A stretch of DNA of 64,000 nt, taken from Paraburkholderia agricolaris. GTDB lineage: Bacteria; Pseudomonadota; Gammaproteobacteria; Burkholderiales; Burkholderiaceae. Below, piece after piece: positions 18,555-28,526 of the stretch (position 1 is its first letter; every line of letters starts with the position of its first letter). The position numbers and the translations under genes were made by a program. The stretch spans positions 2,852,001-2,916,000 of the forward strand of contig NZ_QPER01000001.1 of the NCBI RefSeq assembly GCF_009455635.1. Reading direction: 5' to 3'. The notes under the pieces were generated by a model. It was not told where the DNA came from. It worked only from the letters and a program-made list of their open reading frames with translations, and made no database searches.

Positions 18555-19049
18555 CTAGCGGCGCATCCCACCGCCGCCAGCGCCGCCGTGCGACATGCCG
18601 CTCCATACGTGCGTCGGCGCGCCACCATGCCAGGTGCCGCCATGCACGCCCATTCCGTACGATCCGTGGCCATAACGCACATGATCCATGTGATGAAAAT
18701 GATGAAAGCGGTCGACGAAAATGACCGACACGCCAGCAGCGAATACCACCGGCGGTCCCCAGTACCATGGATCGTAGTAATACACCGGAGCCGGGCCGAA
18801 GGCCAGCGCGCCAGCGTCGTCTTCGACGATCTGCCAGCTGCCGTCCGGCTGCAGGCACGCCCGCCCGCCGACCTGCTGGACGACACCGTCGATCTCCGTC
18901 TGACCCACGACGAAGCGGCACGTCGACGCATCGTTCAACGGCGCATTCGCGTCTGTTTGCGCCGCGACCGGCGTCGCACAAACAGCGCACAGGCACAGAC
19001 ACGCTACGCCGGAACACAGCCTGATGCCGGATTGATGAAAAGTACGCAT
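18555..19049 (-). CDS. Exported His/Gly-rich protein
   Basis: 164 residues, unknown function. A signal peptide (about 1-30, ending CATPVAAQ) is followed by a short domain with two cysteines (CRFVVGQTEIDGVVQQVGGRAC), then YYYDPWYWGPP, a hydrophobic segment VVFAAGVSVIFVD, and a tail rich in His, Gly and Met (FHHFHHMDH, HGGTWHGGAP). The His/Met tail could bind metal ions. ATG at 19049 has GAGG upstream; the frame stays open further up to 19238 but no credible leader is there. It is preceded by an ECF-type promoter at 19190-19217 and leads into the flavoenzyme gene 63 bp on. Confidence 0.75.
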   Translation of the reverse strand: MRTFHQSGIRLCSGVACLCLCAVCATPVAAQTDANAPLNDASTCRFVVGQTEIDGVVQQVGGRACLQPDGSWQIVEDDAGALAFGPAPVYYYDPWYWGPPVVFAAGVSVIFVDRFHHFHHMDHVRYGHGSYGMGVHGGTWHGGAPTHVWSGMSHGGAGGGGMRR

Positions 19050-19189
19050 GATTTCACTACCTCGACGCGCCGGCGTTGCGACTCGCAAAAAGCGCGTCGG
19101 CACCGTAAAGACCCCGTCGGTTCGCCTCGCATGAGACCGTGCCGTCGCGGCGCATACGCAAGTGCCGGGCAACAGGGTCCTGCAGCGAG

Positions 19190-19217
19190 TAAACGAAGCG
19201 CCGCGCGGCGCTATTCC
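19190..19217 (-). promoter_or_regulatory. ECF-sigma-type promoter upstream of the exported His-rich protein/flavooxidase genes
   Basis: On the minus strand GGAATAG (19217-19211), a 15-nt spacer and CGTTTA (19195-19190). It matches the element before the sigma-factor operon (GGAATAA-N15-CGTTAA) in sequence and spacing. It lies between the anti-sigma stop (19319) and the next start (19049). Confidence 0.55.
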
Positions 19218-19318
19218 TGCAGCATGGGCGGCTGCCACACGTTTCTGTTACGACGTGTTGCACGCGATATCTCAGGGCTGAGGTGGGCCTGGCGCTGGCG
19301 CCTGGCGTGCTTCCGGCG

Positions 19319-20185
19319 CTACTGCCAGGTTTCCGGTTTGCCGCCGAGCGCGCTGCACACTTCGATCGCGATCGAGCGCAGCTTGTCCTCCGCAATCGGC
19401 CCGGACAACGCATAACCCATACGGTCGCTGACCCAGTAGAAGGTCCGGCGGTTGCCGTCGCGGAACAGGCGGAAGGCGGTTTCGTCGCGAGAAATACCCG
19501 TGATGTACAGCGTGAGCCGCTCGCCGCTGCGATTTTCGTACATGAACTGCGCGGCCGGTCCCGCTTCGCCGGGCAACAACCGCCCCCCCACCAGCGAATA
19601 ACCGTACTCCTGCAACGACGGCACCGACAGCGGCCGGTTCAGGCGCTTGGACAGCCAGCTGATCAGATGCTCTTCCTCGTTCGCGGCGACTTCAACAGGA
19701 TGACGCTGCTCGGGCGTGTACACGGCATAGGCGATGTCGGCGCGCTCGGCAAAGCTCGGCGGCTGGCCGCCCAAGCCGTTCCACGCGCCGCCCGTCAGAC
19801 GCGGCGCAAGCGGCCCGAGCGCGAGCGCCAGACCCGCGCCGGCCGCGAGCCAGCACGCGGCGAGGCCGGCGCGCTGCCACCACGGCGTCGGCCGCCGCAC
19901 CACGATGAAGGCCGGCTCGCCGGCGTCGCTCTGCTCCGTACCGCCAGCGCTTGCGCCGTGCCCATCGAGTTCGGGCTCACGGTTGCGCGTCGATGCCCCG
20001 CACAGCGCCTGCAGCGCCGCTTTCTGCGCGCGCCACGCGGCCACCCGGGCGGCCGCCTGAGGTTGCCGGCTGAGTTGCGCCTCGATCGCGGCGTGCTCGG
20101 CAGGCGGCAACTCGCCGTCGACAAATGCCGACAGCATTCGCAGATCGGGCCCCTCAGGCAAGCTGGAATCGTGGTCGTTATTCAT
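19319..20185 (-). CDS. Membrane anti-sigma factor
   Basis: 288 residues. The cytoplasmic N-terminus begins with an anti-sigma-like helix set (LRMLSAFVDGELPPAEHAAIEAQL); it lacks the HxxxCxxC zinc motif of ZAS proteins. One transmembrane segment lies near residues 110-130 (LAACWLAAGAGLALALGPLA). The C-terminal half is periplasmic. It should hold the adjacent ECF sigma factor inactive at the membrane until an envelope signal is sensed. Start: TGATG overlap with the sigma stop, so ATG at 20185 is preferred over the GTG one codon earlier. The 269-bp gap downstream contains a promoter-like element but no gene I can support. Confidence 0.82.
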   Translation of the reverse strand: MNNDHDSSLPEGPDLRMLSAFVDGELPPAEHAAIEAQLSRQPQAAARVAAWRAQKAALQALCGASTRNREPELDGHGASAGGTEQSDAGEPAFIVVRRPTPWWQRAGLAACWLAAGAGLALALGPLAPRLTGGAWNGLGGQPPSFAERADIAYAVYTPEQRHPVEVAANEEEHLISWLSKRLNRPLSVPSLQEYGYSLVGGRLLPGEAGPAAQFMYENRSGERLTLYITGISRDETAFRLFRDGNRRTFYWVSDRMGYALSGPIAEDKLRSIAIEVCSALGGKPETWQ

Positions 20186-20739
20186 CACGGATTTCTCACT
20201 ACTTTCAGCGGCGGGACTTTACGCGCCAACCCCACGGCGTCGCCTTCGAGCGGCCCATCCGTCATCAGCACGCGCATGTGTTCCCGCGCGCGCGACAACC
20301 GCGACATCACCGTGCCGATCGGTACGCCGAGCGCCTTCGACGCTTCCTGATATGACAGTTCCTCCACGCAAACCAGCAGCAGCACTTCGCGTTGTTCGAC
20401 CGGCAGGCAATACAGCGCGCGCTGCAGATCGCGCAATACCAGGCCATCGACCTCGCCATGCGGTGCTTCGAGATTGCGCCATGGCGCGCTTTCGTCGTCG
20501 ACGGCAATCTCGCGACGGCCGCGCAACTGATCGATGTAAAGATGCCGCAGGATGGTCAGCAGCCACGCCCGCAAGTTGCTGTTCGGACGGAACGCCGCCC
20601 AGCGGGCGAACGCGCGCTCCGCCGTATCCTGCACGAGGTCGTCGGCCCACGCGCGGTCGCCCGTCAGCGCGCGCGCATAGCGGCGCAGCTGCGGGAGCCA
20701 CGAAATCACTTCGGCTTCGAAATTCACCCGGCGCGGCAA
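20185..20739 (-). CDS. ECF RNA polymerase sigma factor
   Basis: 184 residues with region 2 (about 10-75: YARALTGDRAWADDLVQDTAERAF and LRAWLLTILRHLYIDQLRGR) and region 4 (about 115-165: LPVEQREVLLLVCVEELSYQEASKALGVPIGTVMSRLSRAREHM). It directs polymerase to a small stress or envelope regulon. The annotated start is TTG at 20739, 3 bp after the small upstream gene; a GTG at 20727 is an alternative. Neither has a strong ribosome site, so translational coupling is likely. It is followed by its anti-sigma gene with a TGATG junction. Two GGAATA[A/G]-N15-CGTT[A/T]A elements nearby are its probable promoters (inferred). Confidence 0.88.
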   Translation of the reverse strand: MPRRVNFEAEVISWLPQLRRYARALTGDRAWADDLVQDTAERAFARWAAFRPNSNLRAWLLTILRHLYIDQLRGRREIAVDDESAPWRNLEAPHGEVDGLVLRDLQRALYCLPVEQREVLLLVCVEELSYQEASKALGVPIGTVMSRLSRAREHMRVLMTDGPLEGDAVGLARKVPPLKVVRNP

Positions 20740-20742
20740 CGC

Positions 20743-20889
20743 TCAGTAGCCGCCGGTGCTACCTGAGTTGCCACTGCTGCCCGAGGCGCTGTTGTCGGTC
20801 GCGGCGGAGGTGCAGGCGCTGGTGGCAAGCGAGCCGAGCGCGAGCGCCAGCAGCACGAAAGCAGCGGAGAAAATCCGGGATAATTTCAT
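20743..20889 (-). CDS. Small exported Ser/Gly-rich protein (possible lipoprotein)
   Basis: 48 residues: a hydrophobic leader (about 3-24), a cysteine at SLATSAC, and a short Ser/Gly/Asn tail. The sequence around the cysteine is a poor lipobox (Thr at -3), so lipidation is uncertain. ATG at 20889 has a clear GGAGACTCACC ribosome site. It is the first gene of the sigma/anti-sigma operon and ends 3 bp before the sigma factor. Its role is unknown; it may be a leader that couples translation of the sigma gene. Confidence 0.7.
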   Translation of the reverse strand: MKLSRIFSAAFVLLALALGSLATSACTSAATDNSASGSSGNSGSTGGY

Positions 20890-20977
20890 GGTGAGTCTCC
20901 TGATGAATACCCGGCCGGCGCCTGCAAGCCGGGAATCCTGCCGGCCACGTGCGATATGCAGCGCCGCCATGCCTGGA

Positions 20978-21005
20978 TTAACGCGAGCAGACGGTGATTT
21001 ATTCC
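20978..21005 (-). promoter_or_regulatory. ECF-sigma-type promoter upstream of the sigma/anti-sigma operon
   Basis: Minus strand GGAATAA (21005-20999), 15-nt spacer, CGTTAA (20983-20978), about 90 bp before the small first gene. Same pattern as the element at 19190-19217. Points to autoregulation by the ECF factor. Confidence 0.55.
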
Positions 21006-21258
21006 ACATACGGCGGTATCAGGCACTTTCTTTTTCCGCCAACCGCATCGGGCGCACCCAAGCGCGGGTCCGACCGAGCGCGACCGAAGAAAGGGCTATT
21101 CGTCCGCAGATTCGTAACTCAACGTTACAGTCAATAGTTATCAGATGCTTATGTGCGCGCAAGCCGTTATAGTGGACGGAGTTCGGCCGCCGACGCGTTC
21201 CGCCCCCACACAGGGTAGAATCGCGGCGAACAACCGTTTTACCTAACCTGAATTGTCC

Positions 21259-21753
21259 ATGGCTTCCGCAGAATCGCATCCGCAAAACGATTTCATGAAC
21301 GCTGCGCGCAAAGAACGAAAGCGCGTCGAGATTTACCTTGTCAACGGCATTCGTCTGACGGGGTGTATCGAGTCGTTCGATCAGTATCTGGTGATGCTGC
21401 GCACGCCTGTCGGCCTGCAAGGCATCTACAAGCGCGCGATCTCGACGATCCAGCTCGACACCGGCACCCGTCCGGCACCGCGAGCCGGACGGCCTTCGCA
21501 CGGCGAGCACACCACGCGCGGCCCGCACGGTTCGCGTGAACCGCGCGACCATCGTGAGCCGCGCGAACCGCGTGAACCGCGCGAGTCGTACGGCGCGCCG
21601 GCCTCGGATCGCCCCGCGCCCGATCGTAGCAGCAGCACGTCCGACGGTCCGGTGGTGGTAACACGCCGCCGGCGCCTGTTCGGCACGGGCGGCGGCGACA
21701 ATGGCAACCATGGCGGCGGCAATCATGGTGGCAACGGCGGCGGCAACGAATAA
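21259..21753 (+). CDS. hfq2: Hfq2, long-tailed RNA chaperone
   Basis: 164 residues. The Sm fold fills about residues 10-72: [20 protein letters not shown], then [19 protein letters not shown] (Sm1) and IYKRAISTI (Sm2). The usual YKH motif is YKR here, a change at the proximal-face histidine. The C-terminal tail is unusual: a run of Arg-Glu-Pro repeats (about 93-112) and then a Gly/Asn/His-rich end. Burkholderia cenocepacia has a comparable second Hfq (Hfq2) with a long tail; the main hfq usually lies elsewhere. It should bind small RNAs and mRNAs as a hexamer. ATG at 21259; an in-frame TTG at 21253 is also possible. No strong ribosome site is visible. Confidence 0.88.
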   Translation: MASAESHPQNDFMNAARKERKRVEIYLVNGIRLTGCIESFDQYLVMLRTPVGLQGIYKRAISTIQLDTGTRPAPRAGRPSHGEHTTRGPHGSREPRDHREPREPREPRESYGAPASDRPAPDRSSSTSDGPVVVTRRRRLFGTGGGDNGNHGGGNHGGNGGGNE

Positions 21754-21774
21754 ACCGCCGCCGCAGCGGCCTGG

Positions 21775-22002
21775 CTACTCCGACGGATAGCCGAGCCGCT
21801 GCAAAATCTTCTCCAGCCGCATTACCTGCAAGTCCGTCAGCTCAAATCCGCCTTTGACCGCCAGCACGCGGCGCCGCCAGTACCCGGCGTCCAGCATGCG
21901 CAGTGCCGGTTGCCGTGTCGCCCAATCCAGATGTTCCAGCTCGGCTTCCACCACGTGTGACGCGTTGAAGCGCTGCGCGCGCGGAGCGTTTTTTCGGTCC
22001 AT
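21775..22002 (-). CDS. Small conserved protein of unknown function
   Basis: 75 residues, mostly helical, charged, no signal peptide or membrane segment. It reads VVEAELEHLDWATRQPALRML in the middle and ends in a Leu-rich helix (DLQVMRLEKILQRLGYPSE). It converges on hfq2 with a 21-bp gap. I recall similar short proteins in Burkholderia but know no function. Confidence 0.55.
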   Translation of the reverse strand: MDRKNAPRAQRFNASHVVEAELEHLDWATRQPALRMLDAGYWRRRVLAVKGGFELTDLQVMRLEKILQRLGYPSE

Positions 22003-22351
22003 TTCGTTCGCTGCCTTGGTGTTCGCTGCTTCTGTTTGCTCCCCTCCCGAGCCGGATGCTGCCCTGTTGCCCGTTCACGGTATGCCGTGCGGTCTGCCGG
22101 CTGGTGTGGCCGGCGGATGCTTTTTGTTGTCAGGCGACACTCGGAAAACGACTTGATGCGGGATGGTTTTAACTTTTGTTTTTTTCTGTTGTTTTGTTGT
22201 CTGGTTTCTTGGGGTTTTGGATTTGAAGGAACTGTCTGCCGGAGAGTGGTCTGGTCGTTCGGCTGATGCACGGCTGATGCTCGGCTGATGCTCGCGTGAG
22301 CTCGCTTTGCGCTATGCTGAACTGTTGGCTTTTCTTCTAACGGAGCACGTT
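22003..22351 (+). other. Intergenic region upstream of the split small gene
   Basis: 349 bp without a supportable gene. The part from about 22155 to 22235 is T-rich on the plus strand, unlike its surroundings. An 11-bp tandem repeat lies at 22260-22292. The end (TTGCGCTATGCTGAACTG near 22307-22324) may hold the promoter of the interrupted gene at 22352. Confidence 0.45.
22260..22292. repeat. Three tandem 11-bp repeats
   Basis: CGGCTGATGC[A/T] three times in a row with one base difference in the first copy. It lies 60 bp upstream of the IS-interrupted gene and may be a slippage tract or a binding array. Confidence 0.85.
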
Positions 22352-22476
22352 ATGACCAAGCAGAAGCAACAGGCATCTCATCCCAAAGAAACTGCCTGTT
22401 AGCGCCGATGTAAAAATGACCCTGGCGCCGAAGTAAACCTGACCCACCTGGGAGACGATGGCGGATTTTGCCGCCG

Positions 22477-24272
<1,796 letters not shown>

Positions 24273-24587
24273 TACAGGACCCGGGTGGGTCAGATTTACT
24301 TCGGCGAAACCTCCAAATGTGGGTCAGGTTTCAGTCGGCGTTGACAACTGCCCAGCCCGCCGAGTCCCTCGAAGACCGGCTCGATGAAGCGCTCGAGGAA
24401 AGCTTTCCTGCAAGTGATCCAATCGCCGTTGATGTGGGTGAGGCGAGGCGTTCGACAGTGGACAAGGAGGCCTCGCCCGGAGGGAAGAAGCGGCATTAGA
24501 GGTCTGGCTTTGCGCGGGCGCTGTTTTTCTTGTTTCTTTATGCCCGGCGGGGGGTTTGTTGGCCTTTCCTTGCTGCTTTAGTGGTCC

Positions 24588-24634
24588 ATTAGTGTTGCCC
24601 CTGTGCGGGGCGGCACTTACTTTCTTTGCCGCCG
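24588..24634. repeat. Left half of a palindromic dispersed repeat, split by IS481
   Basis: Contains CCCCTGTGCGGGGC and the arm CTTACTTTCTTTGC (24616-24629). The matching arm GCAAAGAAAGATAAG lies at 25908-25922 after the IS481 element. Together they make a long hairpin around GCCGCCG. I recall this repeat as common between genes in Paraburkholderia genomes. Confidence 0.7.
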
Positions 24635-25902
24635 TGTATAGACCGGAGACATGGTTGACAAACGTGCGGAGACATCATTGACACTTTATGGTCAGTGATT
24701 GTCGCTCCTCAGGTCAAGGGTGAGGATGCGGTGATGGGCAAACCAGAATTCAAATACGCCGTCTTCGCCCGGCTTTGCGCGTGCCGCAACCGGCAGTCCA
24801 TAAAGTGCATTCGAGACCTTGAGGTGCCGTCCTTCAAAGCGTAGCCGGCCATCCGATTTAACCAGCAGCACCACGTCATCCGGGCCGTACTCCGGCTCCG
24901 GCAGGATCGATGGATACGCCCGGGGGCTCGGCCGGTAACGGCTGATGGGCGTGTCCATGCCGATCGCCTCATGCGGGCGCTCGCAGTTATATACGGTGCG
25001 CCAGCGGTCCAGTTCCTGTTGCACGTGCTGCTGGGTAGCGAAGCTTCGTCCGTTCAGTACTTCAGCCTTCAGCGTACGGTGAAACCGCTCGTCCTTGCCG
25101 TTGGTCTGCGGGTGGTAAGGCCGGCTGTAACTGATGCGGATACCCAGCCGGATCAGCCAGACGGCCAGCTCGGTGAGCTGACCCGGACTGCCAGGCGAAC
25201 CCCACGGCGAGCCGTTATCGGTATTGATGCGTAACGGCAGGCCATAGTGTCCAAACGCCTCCCGCAATCCCGTCTGCACGGTAGCGGTGTCGGTGGGTCC
25301 ACAGGCGCGCAGCAGGATGCTGAAGCGCGAGTGGTCGTCGAGTACCGTCAGGGGGCTGCAGCGCTCCTTCCCGAGGGTCTCAAAGTGCCCCTTGAAGTCC
25401 ATCTGCCAGAGTACGTTAGGCTGCTCGTGCTCAAAGCGCTTCCAGGGTTGGCTCATCGCTGAATCGGCCGGCAGGATCAGGTTGTGCCGGTGCAGGATGT
25501 CGGTCACGGTGCTGGGCTGCGGCACCGCCTCAAGGCCCAGATCACGCAGGCGCCGGCGGATCTTGCGGCCGCCCCAGCGCGGATGGGCCTGGCGCAGCCG
25601 TACCACTTCCTGCTCCATCGCAGTGGGGGTCTTCGACGGACTGCTGAGCGGGCGTCGGGATTGATCTGCCAGCGCATGCTCGCCGCGATTGAGCCATTTG
25701 TAGCCGGTCTGCCGGCTGATGTTAAAGCGCTGGCACAGCTCGGTCATCGTCAGCGTGTCCTGACTGGCCAGATGAACAAATTCCTGTCGGAGGCTCATGG
25801 TGTCTCTTGCGTTCCAGGGCATGGTCGGGACCGGGCGTTTTAGTACCCGGAAGTGTCAACCATGTCCCCGCACACCTGTCAGCTATGTCTCCGGTCTATA
25901 CA
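24635..25902 (-). mobile_element. IS481-family insertion sequence, 1268 bp, complete
   Basis: Ends TGTATAGACCGGAGACAT (left) and ATGTCTCCGGTCTATACA (right) are an 18-bp perfect inverted repeat, with further similarity inwards (GTGCGGAGACATCATTGACA against GTGCGGGGACATGGTTGACA). Flanked by a 6-bp direct repeat CCGCCG (24629-24634 and 25903-25908). It contains one intact transposase gene on the minus strand. The insertion sits exactly in the loop of a palindromic dispersed repeat. Confidence 0.95.
24692..25822 (-). CDS. IS481-family transposase
   Basis: 376 residues. N-terminal helix-turn-helix (LTMTELCQRFNISRQTGYKWL), then an rve integrase core with Asp in NVLWQMDFKGHF, Asp in LRINTDNGSPWG and Glu in NGKDERFHRTLKAE. 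The C-terminal part (about 320-376) is a small beta domain often seen in this family. Start at 25822 (MPWNARD); an internal ATG at 25798 is possible. No frameshift or stop. Confidence 0.93.
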   Translation of the reverse strand: MPWNARDTMSLRQEFVHLASQDTLTMTELCQRFNISRQTGYKWLNRGEHALADQSRRPLSSPSKTPTAMEQEVVRLRQAHPRWGGRKIRRRLRDLGLEAVPQPSTVTDILHRHNLILPADSAMSQPWKRFEHEQPNVLWQMDFKGHFETLGKERCSPLTVLDDHSRFSILLRACGPTDTATVQTGLREAFGHYGLPLRINTDNGSPWGSPGSPGQLTELAVWLIRLGIRISYSRPYHPQTNGKDERFHRTLKAEVLNGRSFATQQHVQQELDRWRTVYNCERPHEAIGMDTPISRYRPSPRAYPSILPEPEYGPDDVVLLVKSDGRLRFEGRHLKVSNALYGLPVAARAKPGEDGVFEFWFAHHRILTLDLRSDNH

Positions 25903-26355
25903 CCGCCGCAAAGAAAGATAAGCAAAGAAAGCGGCTCACCCCGCCAGCTCATAAGCGGGTCCCCCGCGCAGCCACGGTAGTGGTGCATCTGGAATCCGTG
26001 CACTCGCACACTCCCCGCTAGTGACAACGCACTCATCAGCTCCCACTCCGCACTGCGTGCGTCGCGGATGGGCATGCCTGGGAAACCACGGGTGTGCGAT
26101 CGTCTAGTGGCGATCGCGGAGATCAGGTGGGTATGCTGAATCGTCGCCTAGCGGCCAAAGTGCTGCGGAAATGGGGGATTGCGGCTCGGCCGCTGAGGGG
26201 CTTCGGAAACACCGTTTGGGCCGTGGATAGGCGGCCGCGTTGTCAGACGGCTTGTACTGCGTGTACGCCCCGTGCGTCCTGCACATCCAATGAGTCGGGC
26301 GGCGCTTTCGCGCCGCCCTCCCATTTTCTGTCTCCCCGTCTCCCGGCTGGCGCGC
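25903..26355. other. Repeat remnant and non-coding DNA between IS481 and the DUF2968 gene
   Basis: The first 50-150 bp are the right half of the dispersed palindromic repeat (GCAAAGAAAG arms, then GCGGCTCACCCCGCCAGCTC and onward). The rest has open frames but none with a ribosome site or family resemblance. Near 26296-26318 there is a GC-rich hairpin (GGGCGGCGC / GCGCCGCCC), which may end the DUF2968 transcript from the right, though it has no T-run on that strand. Confidence 0.5.
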
Positions 26356-27072
26356 TTAGTGCGTCGGCAGGCCGGTTTCCAGTTGACGCTGCAGTTCGCG
26401 AACCTGGCGTTGCGCGGCGCGCAGCTGGTCCTGCGCAGCAGCCTTCTGCTGAGCCAGCGCGGTTGCTTCGGCGCGGGTCTGCGATTGCTGATTCGTCACA
26501 ATGGTCTGCTGCTGACGTGCGACGTCAAGGTCAGCCTGCAAACGGTTTGCACGGTCCTGCGACAAGGCGATCATGCGTTCCGTGAACGCCTTCTGCGCCT
26601 CCAGCTGCGTGCGGCGAATCTCGACGTCAGACAGTTGCAGCGTCTGACGTACAAAATCCTTGTAAATCATGTCGGCACGCGCGGCGTCCTGCGTCTTGAT
26701 GACGCGCCAGAAATTCTTCTGCTGGAACAACGCCACGTAGTACGTCATCTCCTTGCCGTAAAACAGCAAGCTCGCTCCGTAGCTGCCGTTGTACGTCGTG
26801 CGCAATTCGCTCAGATCCGAGCCGCGGATCATCTGCTGCAATTCCGCTACATTGCCCGCCGCAGACTGCTTGGCTTCGTCCGGCGTCAATGCGTTCGTCT
26901 GCGCCTGTCCAGCCGCTGTATTGGCCGGCAAAGCCGTCGTCGCGCCCGGCTGGGAAACGACGCCAGCGCTCGCCCCACTATCCGGCAAAGCCTGCGCATT
27001 CACGCCCTGCACGGCCCCCATCGCGATGAATGCGGCCAGGGCAATCTGCCGTAGTTTCGACTTTCGGTCCAT
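26356..27072 (-). CDS. DUF2968 exported coiled-coil protein
   Basis: 238 residues. A signal peptide ends near GVNAQ (residue 27). A middle region (about 70-135) reads LRTTYNGSYGASLLFYG and FWRVIKTQDAARAD, as in DUF2968. The last 100 residues are a long Gln/Ala/Arg-rich coiled coil (QTLQLSDVEIRRTQLEAQKA onwards). Function unknown. It lies 47 bp after the VpsR-like regulator on the same strand, so it may be the last gene of the pilus locus. Confidence 0.8.
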   Translation of the reverse strand: MDRKSKLRQIALAAFIAMGAVQGVNAQALPDSGASAGVVSQPGATTALPANTAAGQAQTNALTPDEAKQSAAGNVAELQQMIRGSDLSELRTTYNGSYGASLLFYGKEMTYYVALFQQKNFWRVIKTQDAARADMIYKDFVRQTLQLSDVEIRRTQLEAQKAFTERMIALSQDRANRLQADLDVARQQQTIVTNQQSQTRAEATALAQQKAAAQDQLRAAQRQVRELQRQLETGLPTH

Positions 27073-27119
27073 GTAAATCCTGCTTGAACAGTTTTTGTTT
27101 TAGTACAACCGTCTCATTA

Positions 27120-28511
27120 TTACTCACTTTCGCGGGTTTCGGGCTCTTCGTCAAAAATTTGGTACTTGCGCATCTTCTCCCACAAAACCTTGCGGCTAAT
27201 GCCCAGGTACAGCGCCGTATCCTGCCTGCGCCAACCGTTTGCGTCGAGCGCGGCCAGCACGCGATTGCGCTCGGCCATGTCCCATTTGCTGCGATCCACC
27301 AGCACCTCGGCGGCGCTCTCGGCCGGCACCGGCTGGCTGGTGCGCGCGAGCGCGAGCAGCCGTTGCAGGCGCGCCGCGTCCCACGCGCCGATCTGGCGCA
27401 CCGTCACGCCGATCCGCTCGGCCAGGTTGCGCAGTTCGCGCACATTGCCGGGGAAATACGTGTCGGCCACCGCATCGGCGAGCCAGTATGGAAGGTCGGG
27501 TAGGCCGGCAAGACGCTCGCTGCCAACCACCTGTGCGATGAACGCCTTGAAGATCGCAATCTTGTCGACCGCGCCCCGCTCTTCGAGCGACGGAATTTTC
27601 AACTCGATCACGGCCAGCCGGTAGTACAGATCGGCGCGGAAAGTGCCGTCCTTGACCAGTTGCGGCAGGTGCTTGTTGGTCGCCGCGACCAGCCGGAAAT
27701 CGAGCTTCACCGGTGTGGCCGAACCGATACGCGTGACCGCGCTGTCTTCGAGCACACGCAGCAGTTTGACCTGCTGGTAGAGCGGCAAATCGCCTATTTC
27801 GTCGAGAAACAGCGTGCCGCCGTCAGCCTGTTCGAAGTAGCCCTTGTGCGCGACCACCGCGCCGGTAAACGAGCCTTTCGAGTGGCCGAAGAACAGCGAT
27901 TCGAACAAACCGTCCGGAATCGCACCGCAGTTCACCGCGACGAACGGCCCCTGGCCGTAGCGGGTATGTTTCTCGTGCAGCAGTTGCGCAATGCGCTCCT
28001 TGCCGACGCCGGTTTCGCCGTGCACCAGCACGCTCGTGTCGCAATCGGCAAACGTGTCGACTTCGTGCAGCAACGCCTGCATGCACTCCGAGTTGGCGAT
28101 CATCGCGTCCGACTCGTGCGTCTTGGCGCTGTGCGCGCGCAATTGCAGCACCAGCTTCATGACCATGCCGCGCAATTCGGCGCAGGTGAAGTCGAGCGGC
28201 AGGATGTGCGAATAGTCGGACGGGTAAGTGGCCGGATCATGGTCGCGCGGCGCGGCGCCGACCCACACGACGGGAATGCCGTGCGCGGCTTGCCAGTCGC
28301 GCATGAGCAGCGCGCCGCTGTCGATCACCGACACGCTGATGATCGCGAGCGACGGCCGCAACGCAGTCCGTTCAGGCGAGATCGCGATATCGTCCGCGCG
28401 GATCACTTCGACATCGAAGCTCGCCATGCAGCGCGCGACCCGGTCGACGATGTCGGCCTTGCCCTCCCAGACGTAGATATCGAGTTCCTCGATTTTGGGG
28501 TTGGTTCTCAT
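27120..28511 (-). CDS. Sigma-54-type enhancer-binding regulator, VpsR-like
   Basis: 463 residues. The N-terminal 130 residues form a receiver-like domain without the usual phospho-acceptor pocket (VpsR/FleQ style). The AAA+ core has Walker A GETGVGKE (165-172), Walker B TLFLDEIG (233-240) and the polymerase-contact loop GSFTGA (213-218), one residue away from the canonical GAFTGA. A Fis-type helix-turn-helix closes the protein (about 418-452, [20 protein letters not shown]). Relatives in Vibrio and Burkholderia bind cyclic di-GMP and control matrix genes; that is family knowledge, not visible here. It lies 15 bp after tadG, at the end of the pilus operon. A sigma-54 promoter at 40870 is a candidate target. 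Confidence 0.88.
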   Translation of the reverse strand: MRTNPKIEELDIYVWEGKADIVDRVARCMASFDVEVIRADDIAISPERTALRPSLAIISVSVIDSGALLMRDWQAAHGIPVVWVGAAPRDHDPATYPSDYSHILPLDFTCAELRGMVMKLVLQLRAHSAKTHESDAMIANSECMQALLHEVDTFADCDTSVLVHGETGVGKERIAQLLHEKHTRYGQGPFVAVNCGAIPDGLFESLFFGHSKGSFTGAVVAHKGYFEQADGGTLFLDEIGDLPLYQQVKLLRVLEDSAVTRIGSATPVKLDFRLVAATNKHLPQLVKDGTFRADLYYRLAVIELKIPSLEERGAVDKIAIFKAFIAQVVGSERLAGLPDLPYWLADAVADTYFPGNVRELRNLAERIGVTVRQIGAWDAARLQRLLALARTSQPVPAESAAEVLVDRSKWDMAERNRVLAALDANGWRRQDTALYLGISRKVLWEKMRKYQIFDEEPETRESE

Positions 28512-28526
28512 CTTGTCTTGGTTACG

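Noticed and set aside
22036..22266. 76-codon plus-strand frame with a Phe/Cys-rich stretch
   Set aside because: Comes from a T-rich non-coding tract; no ribosome site or family resemblance.
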